Below the pieces are notes generated by a model, which saw nothing but the letters and a program-made list of their open reading frames with translations, did not search any database and was not told the origin of the DNA. Of a stretch of 64,000 bases of DNA, positions 9,459-17,268 are shown piece by piece (the stretch's first letter is position 1; each line of letters opens with the position of its first letter). The stretch is from AWTP1-13 sp963820375. Lineage in GTDB: Bacteria; Pseudomonadota; Alphaproteobacteria; Rhizobiales; Hyphomicrobiaceae. The stretch covers positions 106,935-170,934 of the forward strand of contig CAWFZX010000003.1 of the NCBI GenBank assembly GCA_963820375.1, given 5' to 3'. The position numbers and the translations under genes were made by a program.

Positions 9459-10469
9459 CTAGCTCGTCGCCCGAGCGCGGTAGCCGATGAGCGTTGGCAA
9501 CAGCACGGCACCGATCACCATGGCCAGCGCCAAGAGGTCGAGGGAGCTCACCTGGGTGCCAAGCAGCAGCGCCGACATGGCGGTGCCGATCGGACCGACC
9601 AGGCAGCTGAACAGGCCCATTCTTCCAACCGGCAAATGCCGCAAGGCGTAGTTCGACAGGATATAGACGCCGCCTGAGACCACCAGGCCCAGATAAGCCA
9701 GCGCGCTGAGCGCCGGCAGGCTGGCCTGTGCCACGTGCACGCCCGTCGTCGGGATGAAGAACGCCAGCAGCGTCGCCACCATGGAGGCGGAGGTCAGCTG
9801 CCAGCACGACGTGACCAGCGGATTGGCGCCGGCTTGCGCGGTCCGCCGGGCGATCAGCGCATTGGCCGCAGCGCCGAGCACCCCGCCCGCCACACACAGA
9901 TCGCCGATCCAGTTGCCACCGCCGTGCTGGTTTTGGCCCCACACCAACACGATGGTGGCTGCAAAGGCTATCAGCGCAGCCGCAAGAACGGCGATTTCCA
10001 GGCGCTCGCCGAGCACCAGGTAGCCCAGCACCGGCATGATCAGCGGCGTCAGACTCCAAAACACCGATCCATTCACCGGCGAGGTCATGGTCAATCCGAG
10101 CGAGACGACCAAGGTCACGAGACCGGGCTCAAGCATGCCCATGACCAGCGGCCGCCAACCGACGACGCCGCGAAGGCGCGCATTGGCCCCCATTGCGATG
10201 ACGATCAACCAAAGCGTGATGGCGGCGAGAACGAGGCGCACGGCGACGAACTCGCCAACGGCGATCTCCTGGACGGCCAACTTGGTCGTCGGCGTCGCCG
10301 ACGACCACAGGCAAACGGCAAAGAGCATGGCGAGGCTGGCCAGCGCATTGCTCGGGAGGGTCACGACGCTGCTCGGGAGGGCTGGGACAGGGCTTGGCTC
10401 AGGGTTGGTAGCCTGAAGCGCGGCCGGGAGCGACCGAAATCGCCGGCTGTTGCCAAGCGGCCATGCCAT
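9459..10469 (-). CDS. DMT-superfamily permease (EamA domains)
   Basis: From the ATG at 10469 it has 336 residues with about ten membrane segments in two EamA halves; LWSSATPTTKLAVQEI in the first and LALAMVIGAVLLPTLIGY at the end are typical. Family members export or import amino acids, nucleosides or other metabolites; the substrate is unknown. The start is uncertain: neither the ATG at 10469 nor the GTG at 10364 has a clear ribosome site, and the first membrane helix begins only after the GTG, so the first 35 residues may not be translated. The TetR gene upstream runs the same way and could control it (inference). Confidence 0.82.
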   Translation of the reverse strand: MAWPLGNSRRFRSLPAALQATNPEPSPVPALPSSVVTLPSNALASLAMLFAVCLWSSATPTTKLAVQEIAVGEFVAVRLVLAAITLWLIVIAMGANARLRGVVGWRPLVMGMLEPGLVTLVVSLGLTMTSPVNGSVFWSLTPLIMPVLGYLVLGERLEIAVLAAALIAFAATIVLVWGQNQHGGGNWIGDLCVAGGVLGAAANALIARRTAQAGANPLVTSCWQLTSASMVATLLAFFIPTTGVHVAQASLPALSALAYLGLVVSGGVYILSNYALRHLPVGRMGLFSCLVGPIGTAMSALLLGTQVSSLDLLALAMVIGAVLLPTLIGYRARATS

Positions 10470-10685
10470 GGCCGTTGGCCCGGCGTTAGCAAGCGGGCAA
10501 GCCGAGGCGGGGTGCGAAACAGCCCCGCCGCGGCCGGCGTTTTGGGCGCGCTGCCGCGCGCACCAGCCTCGCCACGGCCCGGCGGTCTTTGGCTGGAGTT
10601 GGGGTGCCGAGGCCGGCCGGGTCTGACGCGAAAGCGGCAACTGCGGCCGCAAGGGGCCCAGGCGATCCCTGGTTTGGCGATGCCA

Positions 10686-11303
10686 TCAGCGCCGGCGCGG
10701 CGCCAGCCCATCATGGATCAGCCCGTGCGCTGCCTCGGCGATCCGCCGCAACGACACCTGCGAATCCCACAGCGCAAAGCGGCGCCCCACCATGTCCGAA
10801 ATCCCCATCAAGGCCCAAGCCCGCACCTCTGCATCACCCGAGGTGATCTCGCCACGCGCCTCGGCGGCGAGCAAACCGGCCCGATAACTGGCGGCGAAAT
10901 CCTGGTAATAGCGCTGGAACACCGCCGGATCGACAAACTGCGCCTCGGCGACAACCCGGTAGAGATCCGTGTTTGCGCGCACGAATTCGAGGAACGCCTG
11001 CAGGCCGCGACGCTCTGCCTCGAGGCGGTTGGGTGCGCCGGCGATCGCCAGGGTGAGATGCCGCCGCAGGCGCCGGCCCATGCGCAGCACCAGTTCGCGC
11101 AGCACGTCCTCCTTGCTGCGGAAATAAAGATAAAACGTGCCCTGGCCGACCTCGGCTTCCGCCGTGATGGTGCTGATGGAGGCATCGGCAAAGCCTTTGC
11201 TGCCGATTTCGTGCTGCGCGGCGTCCAGGATCTTCTGGCGCGTGCGCTCGCCGCGACGCGTTTTGGGCGCGGGCAGCGGCGGCTCGGAATTGGCATCGGA
11301 CAT
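10686..11303 (-). CDS. TetR/AcrR-family transcriptional regulator
   Basis: 205 residues. The N-terminal helix-turn-helix is clear: RQKILDAAQHEIGSKGFADASISTITAEAEVG, then GTFYLYFRSKEDVL, which is the classic TetR recognition-helix region. The C-terminal part (about residues 75-200) is the variable ligand-binding and dimer domain. The start was set at MSDANSE; an upstream ATG at 11330 is possible. The gene is divergent from the ABC importer that begins at 11472. The shared 168-base region holds a promoter and a good inverted repeat, so it most likely represses the importer and perhaps itself (inference). The ligand is unknown. Confidence 0.93.
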   Translation of the reverse strand: MSDANSEPPLPAPKTRRGERTRQKILDAAQHEIGSKGFADASISTITAEAEVGQGTFYLYFRSKEDVLRELVLRMGRRLRRHLTLAIAGAPNRLEAERRGLQAFLEFVRANTDLYRVVAEAQFVDPAVFQRYYQDFAASYRAGLLAAEARGEITSGDAEVRAWALMGISDMVGRRFALWDSQVSLRRIAEAAHGLIHDGLAPRRR

Positions 11304-11360
11304 GAGGCGATCGTCACATTGTGCGACCATCCGCGCCGAGAAGGCAGTAATTCTTTGCGC

Positions 11361-11389
11361 TTGACGGCCAATGGGGGCAAAGATAGCCT
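11361..11389 (+). promoter_or_regulatory. Candidate sigma-70 promoter of the ABC importer operon
   Basis: TTGACG at 11361-11366 is a five-of-six match to the -35 consensus. Seventeen bases later TAGCCT (11384-11389) stands where the -10 box should be, though it matches only moderately. It points toward the binding-protein gene at 11472 and lies just upstream of the palindrome at 11396-11419, which would then cover the transcription start. Confidence 0.45.
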
Positions 11390-11395
11390 AATATG

Positions 11396-11419
11396 AAACC
11401 TGACTCAATACTCAGGTTT
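11396..11419. promoter_or_regulatory. Inverted repeat, probable TetR operator
   Basis: AAACCTGA and TCAGGTTT form a perfect 8-base inverted repeat around an 8-base spacer. The size and its place between the divergent TetR gene and the importer operon, just after the candidate promoter, suit an operator for the TetR protein encoded next door. Binding is inferred, not shown. Confidence 0.6.
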
Positions 11420-11471
11420 GGGCGAGGGGTCTGTTGTCCCTCGTGTCCCGCGTTGTGGTCAGGAGGTCATT

Positions 11472-12686
11472 ATGCCGAGCGCGCGTCGCAGTTTGGTGGG
11501 CAGGACCGTGGCTGGCGTGGCCGCTGCTGGCGCCTTGGCCCTCGTCAGCCAGGCCGCGCTGGCAAAGGACATCAAGATCTGCCTGATCGCTGGCAAGACC
11601 GGTGCGCTTGAAGCTTACGCCAAGCAAACCGAGAACGGCTTCATGATGGGTCTTGAGTACCTGACGCAGGGCAGCAACAAGCTCGGCAACGACAAGCTCG
11701 AGGTCATCGTCAAGGATGACCAGCTCAAGCCCGATCGCGGCAAGACGCTGTTGGAAGAGTGCTACGGTGACGATAAGGCCGATCTTGCGGTCGGCACCAC
11801 CGGTTCGCCGGTGGCGCTGGCGATGTTGCCAGTGGCCGAGGAGCACAAGAAGGTGCTCCTTGTCGAGCCCGCGGTCGCCGACAGCATCACCGGCGACAAA
11901 TGGAACCGCTATATTTTCCGCACCGGCCGCAGCTCCTATCAGGATGCCTTGGCCGGCGCCGCGGCCTACCCAAAGACCGGCGATGTCTTTGTCGGGATGC
12001 TGGGTCTCGACACCGCCTTCGGTCGCGATGGCGTGGCTGCCTTCAAGCAAGCGCTGGCCGGCATTCGGCCCAACGTGAAGATTGTGGCCGAGGAGTACGC
12101 CGCCGGCGCCACGGCGGATTTCGCCCCGTTTGCCGAGCGGCTGTTCAATGCGCTCAAAGACAAGCCGGGCAAGAAAGTCATCGGTTTTATCTGGGCCGGG
12201 GCGCATCCCATGGCCAAGTTCGTCGACATGAAACCCGAGCGCTTCGGCATCGAGCTGGCACCAGGCGGCAACATTCTGCCCGTCATGAATTCGTGGAAGC
12301 AGTTCGCCGGCACCGAGGGCGGCATCTATTACTACTATGACTTCCCCAAGAACGCGCTGAACGACTGGCTCAAGGCCGAGTACCAGAAGCGGTACGGCGC
12401 ACCGCCGGATTTTTTTGTTGCCGGCGGGTTTGCGGCGGCCGCCGCCGTGGTTGCCGGTCTCAAGAAGGCCGGCTCGAGCGACCCCGAGAAGCTGATCGCC
12501 GCCATGGAAGGCCTGAGCTTCGACACGCCGAAGGGGCCGATGACCTTCCGCAAGGAGGATCACCAAGCGCTCCAGGACATGTATCACTTCCGCATCAAGA
12601 AGGATGCCAAGGACAACGACGTGCTGGAGCTCGTCGGCACCATTGCCGCCAAAGAAATGCCTTTGCCGGTGCGCACAAAGCCTTAA
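11472..12686 (+). CDS. Branched-chain-type ABC importer, periplasmic binding protein
   Basis: 404 residues. It has a twin-Arg-like basic start and a hydrophobic signal segment around AGALALVSQAALA, then a mature type I periplasmic binding fold (peripla_BP_6). Phrases such as DLAVGTTGSPVALAMLP and EPAVADSITGDKWNRYIFRT are typical of this uptake family. The ATG follows a perfect AGGAGG at five bases, so strong translation is expected, as is usual for the binding protein of an importer. It is the first gene of the operon. Ligands in this family range from amino acids to urea, amides and aromatic acids; none can be assigned here. Confidence 0.94.
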   Translation: MPSARRSLVGRTVAGVAAAGALALVSQAALAKDIKICLIAGKTGALEAYAKQTENGFMMGLEYLTQGSNKLGNDKLEVIVKDDQLKPDRGKTLLEECYGDDKADLAVGTTGSPVALAMLPVAEEHKKVLLVEPAVADSITGDKWNRYIFRTGRSSYQDALAGAAAYPKTGDVFVGMLGLDTAFGRDGVAAFKQALAGIRPNVKIVAEEYAAGATADFAPFAERLFNALKDKPGKKVIGFIWAGAHPMAKFVDMKPERFGIELAPGGNILPVMNSWKQFAGTEGGIYYYYDFPKNALNDWLKAEYQKRYGAPPDFFVAGGFAAAAAVVAGLKKAGSSDPEKLIAAMEGLSFDTPKGPMTFRKEDHQALQDMYHFRIKKDAKDNDVLELVGTIAAKEMPLPVRTKP

Positions 12687-12771
12687 GCGACACTGGCATC
12701 CTCCTGAGCGCGGCAGGGGATGCGCGCCTCAACTCCGGCGCGGCAATTGAGCAATGGCGGCTGGTCGAGCG

Positions 12772-13545
12772 ATGGCCACACCCGTGTTGGAGACGCGCGA
12801 TCTTAGCATCCGCTTTGGCGGCCATCTCGCCGTTGATCGCGTCAGCGCGACATTTGCCGCCGGCACGCTGACCGCCATTGTCGGTCCCAACGGTGCCGGC
12901 AAAACCACCTACTTCAATTTGATTTCGGGGCAGCTACCGGCGACCGCTGGCAGCGTGCTGCTCGCCGGCAGGGAGATCACCAGGCTCAGAGCCGCTGCCC
13001 GTGCGCGACTGGGCCTGGGCCGAGCCTTCCAGTTGACCAGTCTATTCCCCAACCTGACCGTGCACGAAAATGTGCGTCTTGCCGTACAGGCGCGCGACGG
13101 CGGTGGCGGCAATATCGCTGGGCGCTGGACCAGCCGCACCGACTGGATCGAGAAGGCGGATGCTTTTCTTGCTGCAGCCAATCTGCGCGACAAGCGCGAT
13201 CTCATCGCCGTGACATTGCCGCATGGCGACAAACGCAAGCTCGAAGTGGCAATCATGATGGCACTCGAACCGCAGGTGTTCATGTTCGATGAGCCGACCG
13301 CCGGCATGTCGGTGGGCGACGTGCCGGTGATCCTCGATCTGATCAAAACCTTGAAGGCCGAGGGCAGCAAGACCATTCTGCTGGTCGAACACAAAATGGA
13401 GGTGGTGCGCAGTCTCGCCGACCGCATCGTCGTGCTGCATAATGGCCGTCTCGTCGCCGATGGTGCGCCAGCCGACGTCATTGGCTCGGCGATCGTCCAG
13501 GAGGCCTATTTGGGCGTTGCAGCCGGGAGGGCGGGTGATGCCTGA
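12772..13545 (+). CDS. Branched-chain-type ABC importer, ATP-binding protein (LivG-like)
   Basis: 257 residues from the ATG at 12772 (an ATG at 12754 is also possible; neither has a strong ribosome site). Walker A is GPNGAGKTT. The signature position reads LPHGDKRKLEVAIMM, which is the LivG-type variant, followed by Walker B FMFDEPTAGM and the switch histidine in LVEHKME. A motif GRAFQLTSLFPNLTVHENV is typical of the LivG branch. It hydrolyses ATP on the inner face of the membrane together with the LivF-like partner. Its stop overlaps the next gene by eight bases. Confidence 0.94.
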   Translation: MATPVLETRDLSIRFGGHLAVDRVSATFAAGTLTAIVGPNGAGKTTYFNLISGQLPATAGSVLLAGREITRLRAAARARLGLGRAFQLTSLFPNLTVHENVRLAVQARDGGGGNIAGRWTSRTDWIEKADAFLAAANLRDKRDLIAVTLPHGDKRKLEVAIMMALEPQVFMFDEPTAGMSVGDVPVILDLIKTLKAEGSKTILLVEHKMEVVRSLADRIVVLHNGRLVADGAPADVIGSAIVQEAYLGVAAGRAGDA

Positions 13546-14263
13546 GCCGCTGCTGACGCTTAAAGGCGTGCACACCCACATCGGTCAGTATCACATCCTG
13601 CAGGGCGTCGATTTCAGCGTGCCGGAGGGCGCCATGACGGTGCTGCTTGGACGCAACGGCGCCGGCAAGACCACGACGCTGCGCACCATCATGGGGCTGT
13701 GGAAGCCAAGCCGCGGCCAGGTGACGTTCGCTGGCACGATGATCGGCGCCTGGGCCACGCCCGACATCGCCCGTGCCGGCATCGCCTACGTGCCCGAGTC
13801 GATGGCTGTGTTTGCCGACCTGACGGTCGAAGAGAACATGATCCTTGCCGCCCGCACGGGTCCCCTGCGCAAGGCTCGGCTCGAGTGGGTGTTTTCCTTC
13901 TTCCCGGCACTCAAGCGGTTTTGGAGGCATCCGGCCGGCGTGCTTTCGGGCGGCCAGAAGCAGATGCTGTCGATCGCCCGTGCCGTCATCGAGCCGCGTC
14001 GGCTGATCCTGATCGACGAGCCCACCAAGGGCATCGCGCCAGCCATTATCGAAAACATGATCCGTGCGTTTCGCGAGCTGAAGCGCGAGCGCACCACCCT
14101 TTTGCTGGTGGAGCAGAATTTCCGGTTCGCCGCCGCGCTCGGCGATTGGGCGGTCGTGATGGACGATGGCCGCATCGTGCACGCCGCTAGCATGGCGGAA
14201 CTTGCCGCCGATAGCGCCACCCAGGCGCGCCTGCTGGGCCTGTCACTGGAGGCCAACGCATGA
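13538..14263 (+). CDS. Branched-chain-type ABC importer, ATP-binding protein (LivF-like)
   Basis: 241 residues. Walker A GRNGAGKTT, the signature LSGGQKQMLSIARA, Walker B LILIDEPTKGIAP and a switch-region LLVEQNFRFA are complete, and AYVPESMAVFADLTVEENM is the LivF-type sequence between the nucleotide motifs. GGGAGG about 13 bases before the ATG and the eight-base overlap with the LivG-like gene show tight coupling. It forms the second half of the ATPase pair. Confidence 0.94.
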   Translation: MPEPLLTLKGVHTHIGQYHILQGVDFSVPEGAMTVLLGRNGAGKTTTLRTIMGLWKPSRGQVTFAGTMIGAWATPDIARAGIAYVPESMAVFADLTVEENMILAARTGPLRKARLEWVFSFFPALKRFWRHPAGVLSGGQKQMLSIARAVIEPRRLILIDEPTKGIAPAIIENMIRAFRELKRERTTLLLVEQNFRFAAALGDWAVVMDDGRIVHAASMAELAADSATQARLLGLSLEANA

Positions 14264-14381
14264 CGCGCTGCGCCGCTGCCAATGGAAATTTCGCCGTGGG
14301 CGAGGCCGATGCGCCTCGGCGGCAAGCAGCAGGCCGCTGCGGTGGCGACCACGGCGCCACCCCCGCAAGGAGGACGCCGGC

Positions 14382-15437
14382 ATGGTGAAGGCGAACGACG
14401 CCAGCGACGAGCGCGATGACCCTGTGTCGGCGGCCGAGCCGGCAAGCTTCGGCAACGGCGACTACCTGCCCCTGTTGCTGGTACCGGGGCTTGCCGCCGC
14501 GGCGCTGTGCCTGATGGCGTGGCAGGGGGTGCCGGTCAGCAGCTGGATCACGCTCACCATTGCCGCCCTCGCCATGGGCATGATGATCTTTGTCATCGCC
14601 AGTGGGTTGACCCTGGTGTTCGGCCTCATGGATGTTCTCAATTTCGGCCACGGCGCCTTCATTGCTGTAGGCGCCTATCTTGCCATGTCCACGCTGATAC
14701 CGTTGGCGAGCTGGATCGAAAGTCCCTCGCTGGCTCTCAACCTGCTGGCACTTGCGCTGGCCATGCTGGTCGCCATGCTGGGCACTGGCGTGCTCGGCCT
14801 AGCGTTTGAGCGCGTCATCATCATGCCTGTCTACGGCCAGCACCTGAAGCAGATCCTGATCACCACCGGCGGCCTCATCGTCGCCGAACAGCTCATCCAT
14901 GTGATTTGGGGTGGCGACCAAAAGCCGATGACGCTGCCGACTGCGCTGCGTGGCGCCATCGTCATCGGCAATGTTGCAGTGGAGAAGTTCCGCCTGCTTG
15001 CCGTTGCCATCGGCCTCATCATCTTCCTGGGCATGATGTTGCTGCTCAATCGCAGCAAGCTCGGCCTTCTCATCCGCGCCGGCGTCGAGAACGGGGAGAT
15101 GGTGGAGGCACTCGGCTATCGGATCCGCCGCTTGTTTGCCTTGGTGTTCGTGGCCGGTTCAGCGCTGGCTGGCCTCGGCGGTACCATGTGGGCTCTCTAT
15201 CGCGAGACGCTCACGGCCGGGATCGGCAGTGAAGTGATCGTGCTGGTGTTCATCGTCATCATCATCGGCGGCCTGGGTTCGGTCGGCGGCTGCTTCCTCG
15301 GCGCCATCCTGGTGGCGCAAATGGCAAACTACACGGGCTACCTCGCCCCTAAGGTGGCGCTCGCCTCCAACATCGGGCTGATGGTGGCAATCTTGATGTG
15401 GCGCCCGCAAGGCCTCTATCCCGTGGCGAAACGGTAA
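14382..15437 (+). CDS. Branched-chain-type ABC importer permease (LivH-like)
   Basis: 351 residues with a polar N-terminus of about 27 residues followed by eight or so membrane helices. GLTLVFGLMDVLNFGHGAFIAVGAY is the LivH signature region, and GLGGTMWALYRE with the later GGLGSVGGCFLGAI fit the cytoplasmic loop and last helices. AAGGAGG sits nine bases before the chosen ATG. A 118-base gap separates it from the LivF-like gene, so the operon order is binding protein, two ATPases, two permeases rather than the more common permeases-first order. Confidence 0.93.
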   Translation: MVKANDASDERDDPVSAAEPASFGNGDYLPLLLVPGLAAAALCLMAWQGVPVSSWITLTIAALAMGMMIFVIASGLTLVFGLMDVLNFGHGAFIAVGAYLAMSTLIPLASWIESPSLALNLLALALAMLVAMLGTGVLGLAFERVIIMPVYGQHLKQILITTGGLIVAEQLIHVIWGGDQKPMTLPTALRGAIVIGNVAVEKFRLLAVAIGLIIFLGMMLLLNRSKLGLLIRAGVENGEMVEALGYRIRRLFALVFVAGSALAGLGGTMWALYRETLTAGIGSEVIVLVFIVIIIGGLGSVGGCFLGAILVAQMANYTGYLAPKVALASNIGLMVAILMWRPQGLYPVAKR

Positions 15438-15443
15438 AGGGCC

Positions 15444-16523
15444 ATGATCCGCGCAATCCTGTCGGATGATCTGCCCCGCAGCCGACTGCTGTCGGTGATC
15501 CTGCTCGCAATTTTGCTCATTCTGGCGTTGGCGCCGCTGCTGTTCGGCGGCGCCCAAGCGATCAATACCGCGGCCAAGATCTGCGTCTTCATCGTGCTGG
15601 TGGCAAGTTACGATCTATTGCTGGGCTATACGGGCATTGTCTCTTTCGCCCACACCATGTTTTACGGGCTGGGCGGCTATGGCGTTGGCCTGGCGCTGTA
15701 CGGCTGGGGGCCAACCTGGAGTTCCGCCGGCAGTGGGCTTGCCATCGCTCTGCTTGCCGGCGTCGTCTTGGCTTTCATCATTGGACTGTTCTCGCTGCGG
15801 GTGCGGGCGATTTTCTTCGCCATGATCACACTCGCCGTGGCCTCCGCCTTTGCCATCCTGGCCGCCCAGCTCTCTGAATACACAGGTGGTGAGGATGGCC
15901 GTTCATTCCGAGTGCCGGAGCTGCTGCGCCCGGCCAGCACCCTGATCGAGCTGCCAATCCTCGGGCCGATCACGGGACGCACTGTCGCCTATTACCTCGT
16001 CTTCCTGAGTGCTCTGCTGCTGTTCCTGGCAGCATTGCGCATCGTTAACTCACCGTTCGGCCGCGTGCTGCAGGCCATCCGGGAGAACGACTTTCGCGCC
16101 GAGGCGCTGGGCTACCGCACGGTCAGTTATCGGACCGTTGCCAATTGTCTTGCCGCCGCCATGGCCGTGCTGGCTGGCGGCCTCAACGCCCTGTGGCTGC
16201 GCTATACCGGACCCGATACCACGCTATCCTTCGCCATCATGGTCGATATCCTGTTGATGGTTGTGATCGGCGGCATGGGCACGATGTATGGGGCGGTGAT
16301 CGGCGCGACGCTATTCGTGCTGGCGCAGAACTATCTGCAGAAGCTGATGGCAGGGGCGGCCAAGGCAACCGAAGCGCTGCCCGTCATCGCCAGTTTGTTG
16401 CATCCCGATCGCTGGTTGCTGTGGCTTGGCATCCTGTTCGTGCTCAGCGTCTACTTCTTTCCAAGCGGCATCGTCGGCAAAATGCGTGCACCCAAGCGCT
16501 CTGGGCAGCCAGGCCAAGTTTGA
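15444..16523 (+). CDS. Branched-chain-type ABC importer permease (LivM-like)
   Basis: 359 residues with about ten membrane helices. SYDLLLGYTGIVSFAHTMFYGLGGY is the LivM hallmark, and AIRENDFRAEALGYRT is the cytoplasmic loop that contacts the ATPase. It starts six bases after the LivH-like stop. The stop codon lies in the loop of a strong terminator hairpin, so this is the last gene of the importer operon. Confidence 0.94.
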   Translation: MIRAILSDDLPRSRLLSVILLAILLILALAPLLFGGAQAINTAAKICVFIVLVASYDLLLGYTGIVSFAHTMFYGLGGYGVGLALYGWGPTWSSAGSGLAIALLAGVVLAFIIGLFSLRVRAIFFAMITLAVASAFAILAAQLSEYTGGEDGRSFRVPELLRPASTLIELPILGPITGRTVAYYLVFLSALLLFLAALRIVNSPFGRVLQAIRENDFRAEALGYRTVSYRTVANCLAAAMAVLAGGLNALWLRYTGPDTTLSFAIMVDILLMVVIGGMGTMYGAVIGATLFVLAQNYLQKLMAGAAKATEALPVIASLLHPDRWLLWLGILFVLSVYFFPSGIVGKMRAPKRSGQPGQV

Positions 16524-16539
16524 GCTTGGCCCTTTTTTT
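16512..16539 (+). terminator. Rho-independent terminator overlapping the LivM-like stop codon
   Basis: GGCCAAG (16512-16518) pairs with CTTGGCC (16525-16531) around a six-base loop that contains most of the TGA stop (16521-16523), followed by a run of seven T at 16533-16539. Stem, loop and T-run all suit intrinsic termination at the end of the importer operon. Confidence 0.8.
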
Positions 16540-16574
16540 CGCGCACTTGTCTTTGCCGGGCCGGTTCGGCCATC

Positions 16575-17075
16575 ATGTCCCCCATGAAGATCATCAGCGG
16601 CGGCCAGAGCGGCGTTGACCGCGCCGCGCTCGATGTGGCCATCGAACGCGGTCTCGATTGGGGCGGTTGGTGCCCGAAGGGGGGCTGGGCCGAGGACTTC
16701 CCTGAGCCGCCGGGCTTGCTGGCCAAGTACCCACATCTCAAGGAGACGGAGCTATCCCATCCCTTACAGCGCACGGAATGGAATGTACGCGATAGCGACG
16801 CCACCCTCGTCATCACCGATGGCAAAGGCTTGGCGGCCTCGATCGGCACCACGCGCGCGCTGCAGTGGGCCCGGCAGCATGGCAAGCCGTGCATCATCCT
16901 CGACGCCAGCGAGCCAACCGCGCCGGTACGTGCTGCCGCCTGGCTCAATCTGCAAAAGCAGAGATTTGGCGCACAGCTGACGCTCGGCGTTGGCGGTCCG
17001 CGCGAAAGTGAGGCCCCTGGCATCTATCCCCTGGCTAAGGCGCTGATCGCGGCCACGCTCGATCTCGTGCGATGA
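16575..17075 (+). CDS. SLOG-superfamily putative molybdenum carrier (YpsA-related)
   Basis: 166 residues, a single Rossmann-like domain. The N-terminal motif SGGQSGVDRAALD and the following GGWCPKGGWAED are those of the family called putative molybdenum carrier, part of the SLOG nucleotide- or ligand-binding superfamily. DSDATLVITDG forms the second nucleotide-side loop. An ATG nine bases in (16584) could also be the start. No molybdenum-enzyme gene is near, so the family name should not be read as a function here. It follows the importer terminator and is probably transcribed on its own. Confidence 0.82.
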   Translation: MSPMKIISGGQSGVDRAALDVAIERGLDWGGWCPKGGWAEDFPEPPGLLAKYPHLKETELSHPLQRTEWNVRDSDATLVITDGKGLAASIGTTRALQWARQHGKPCIILDASEPTAPVRAAAWLNLQKQRFGAQLTLGVGGPRESEAPGIYPLAKALIAATLDLVR

Positions 17076-17268
17076 GCGATCGGCGATTTTTCCGCTGCCT
17101 CGGCGCGGCAAACACTTTTTTGTTTGCGTCGCCGGCGACCGGGCTTGCCGTTCCCGTTCAACGTTGACAGCGGCAAGGCCAGTTCGCCAAATGTCGTCGC
17201 CACCCGACAGCTCTGCCGTGGGCAGCTGCGTCGGCTCGGTCACTTCTGGTGGTTGGCGGAGAATGAGC

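Noticed and set aside
9735..11396. Plus-strand open frame of about 550 codons across the EamA and TetR genes
   Set aside because: Antisense shadow across two real genes; no motif.
16575..17075. SLOG-family protein as part of a Thoeris-like or CBASS-like defence
   Set aside because: No TIR, cyclase or effector gene is adjacent, and the sequence fits the housekeeping-like putative molybdenum carrier group.
17108..17127. Hairpin GCAAACA/TGTTTGC with T-rich loop as a terminator
   Set aside because: The T-run is in the loop, not after the stem, and the stem is weak; not a normal terminator.
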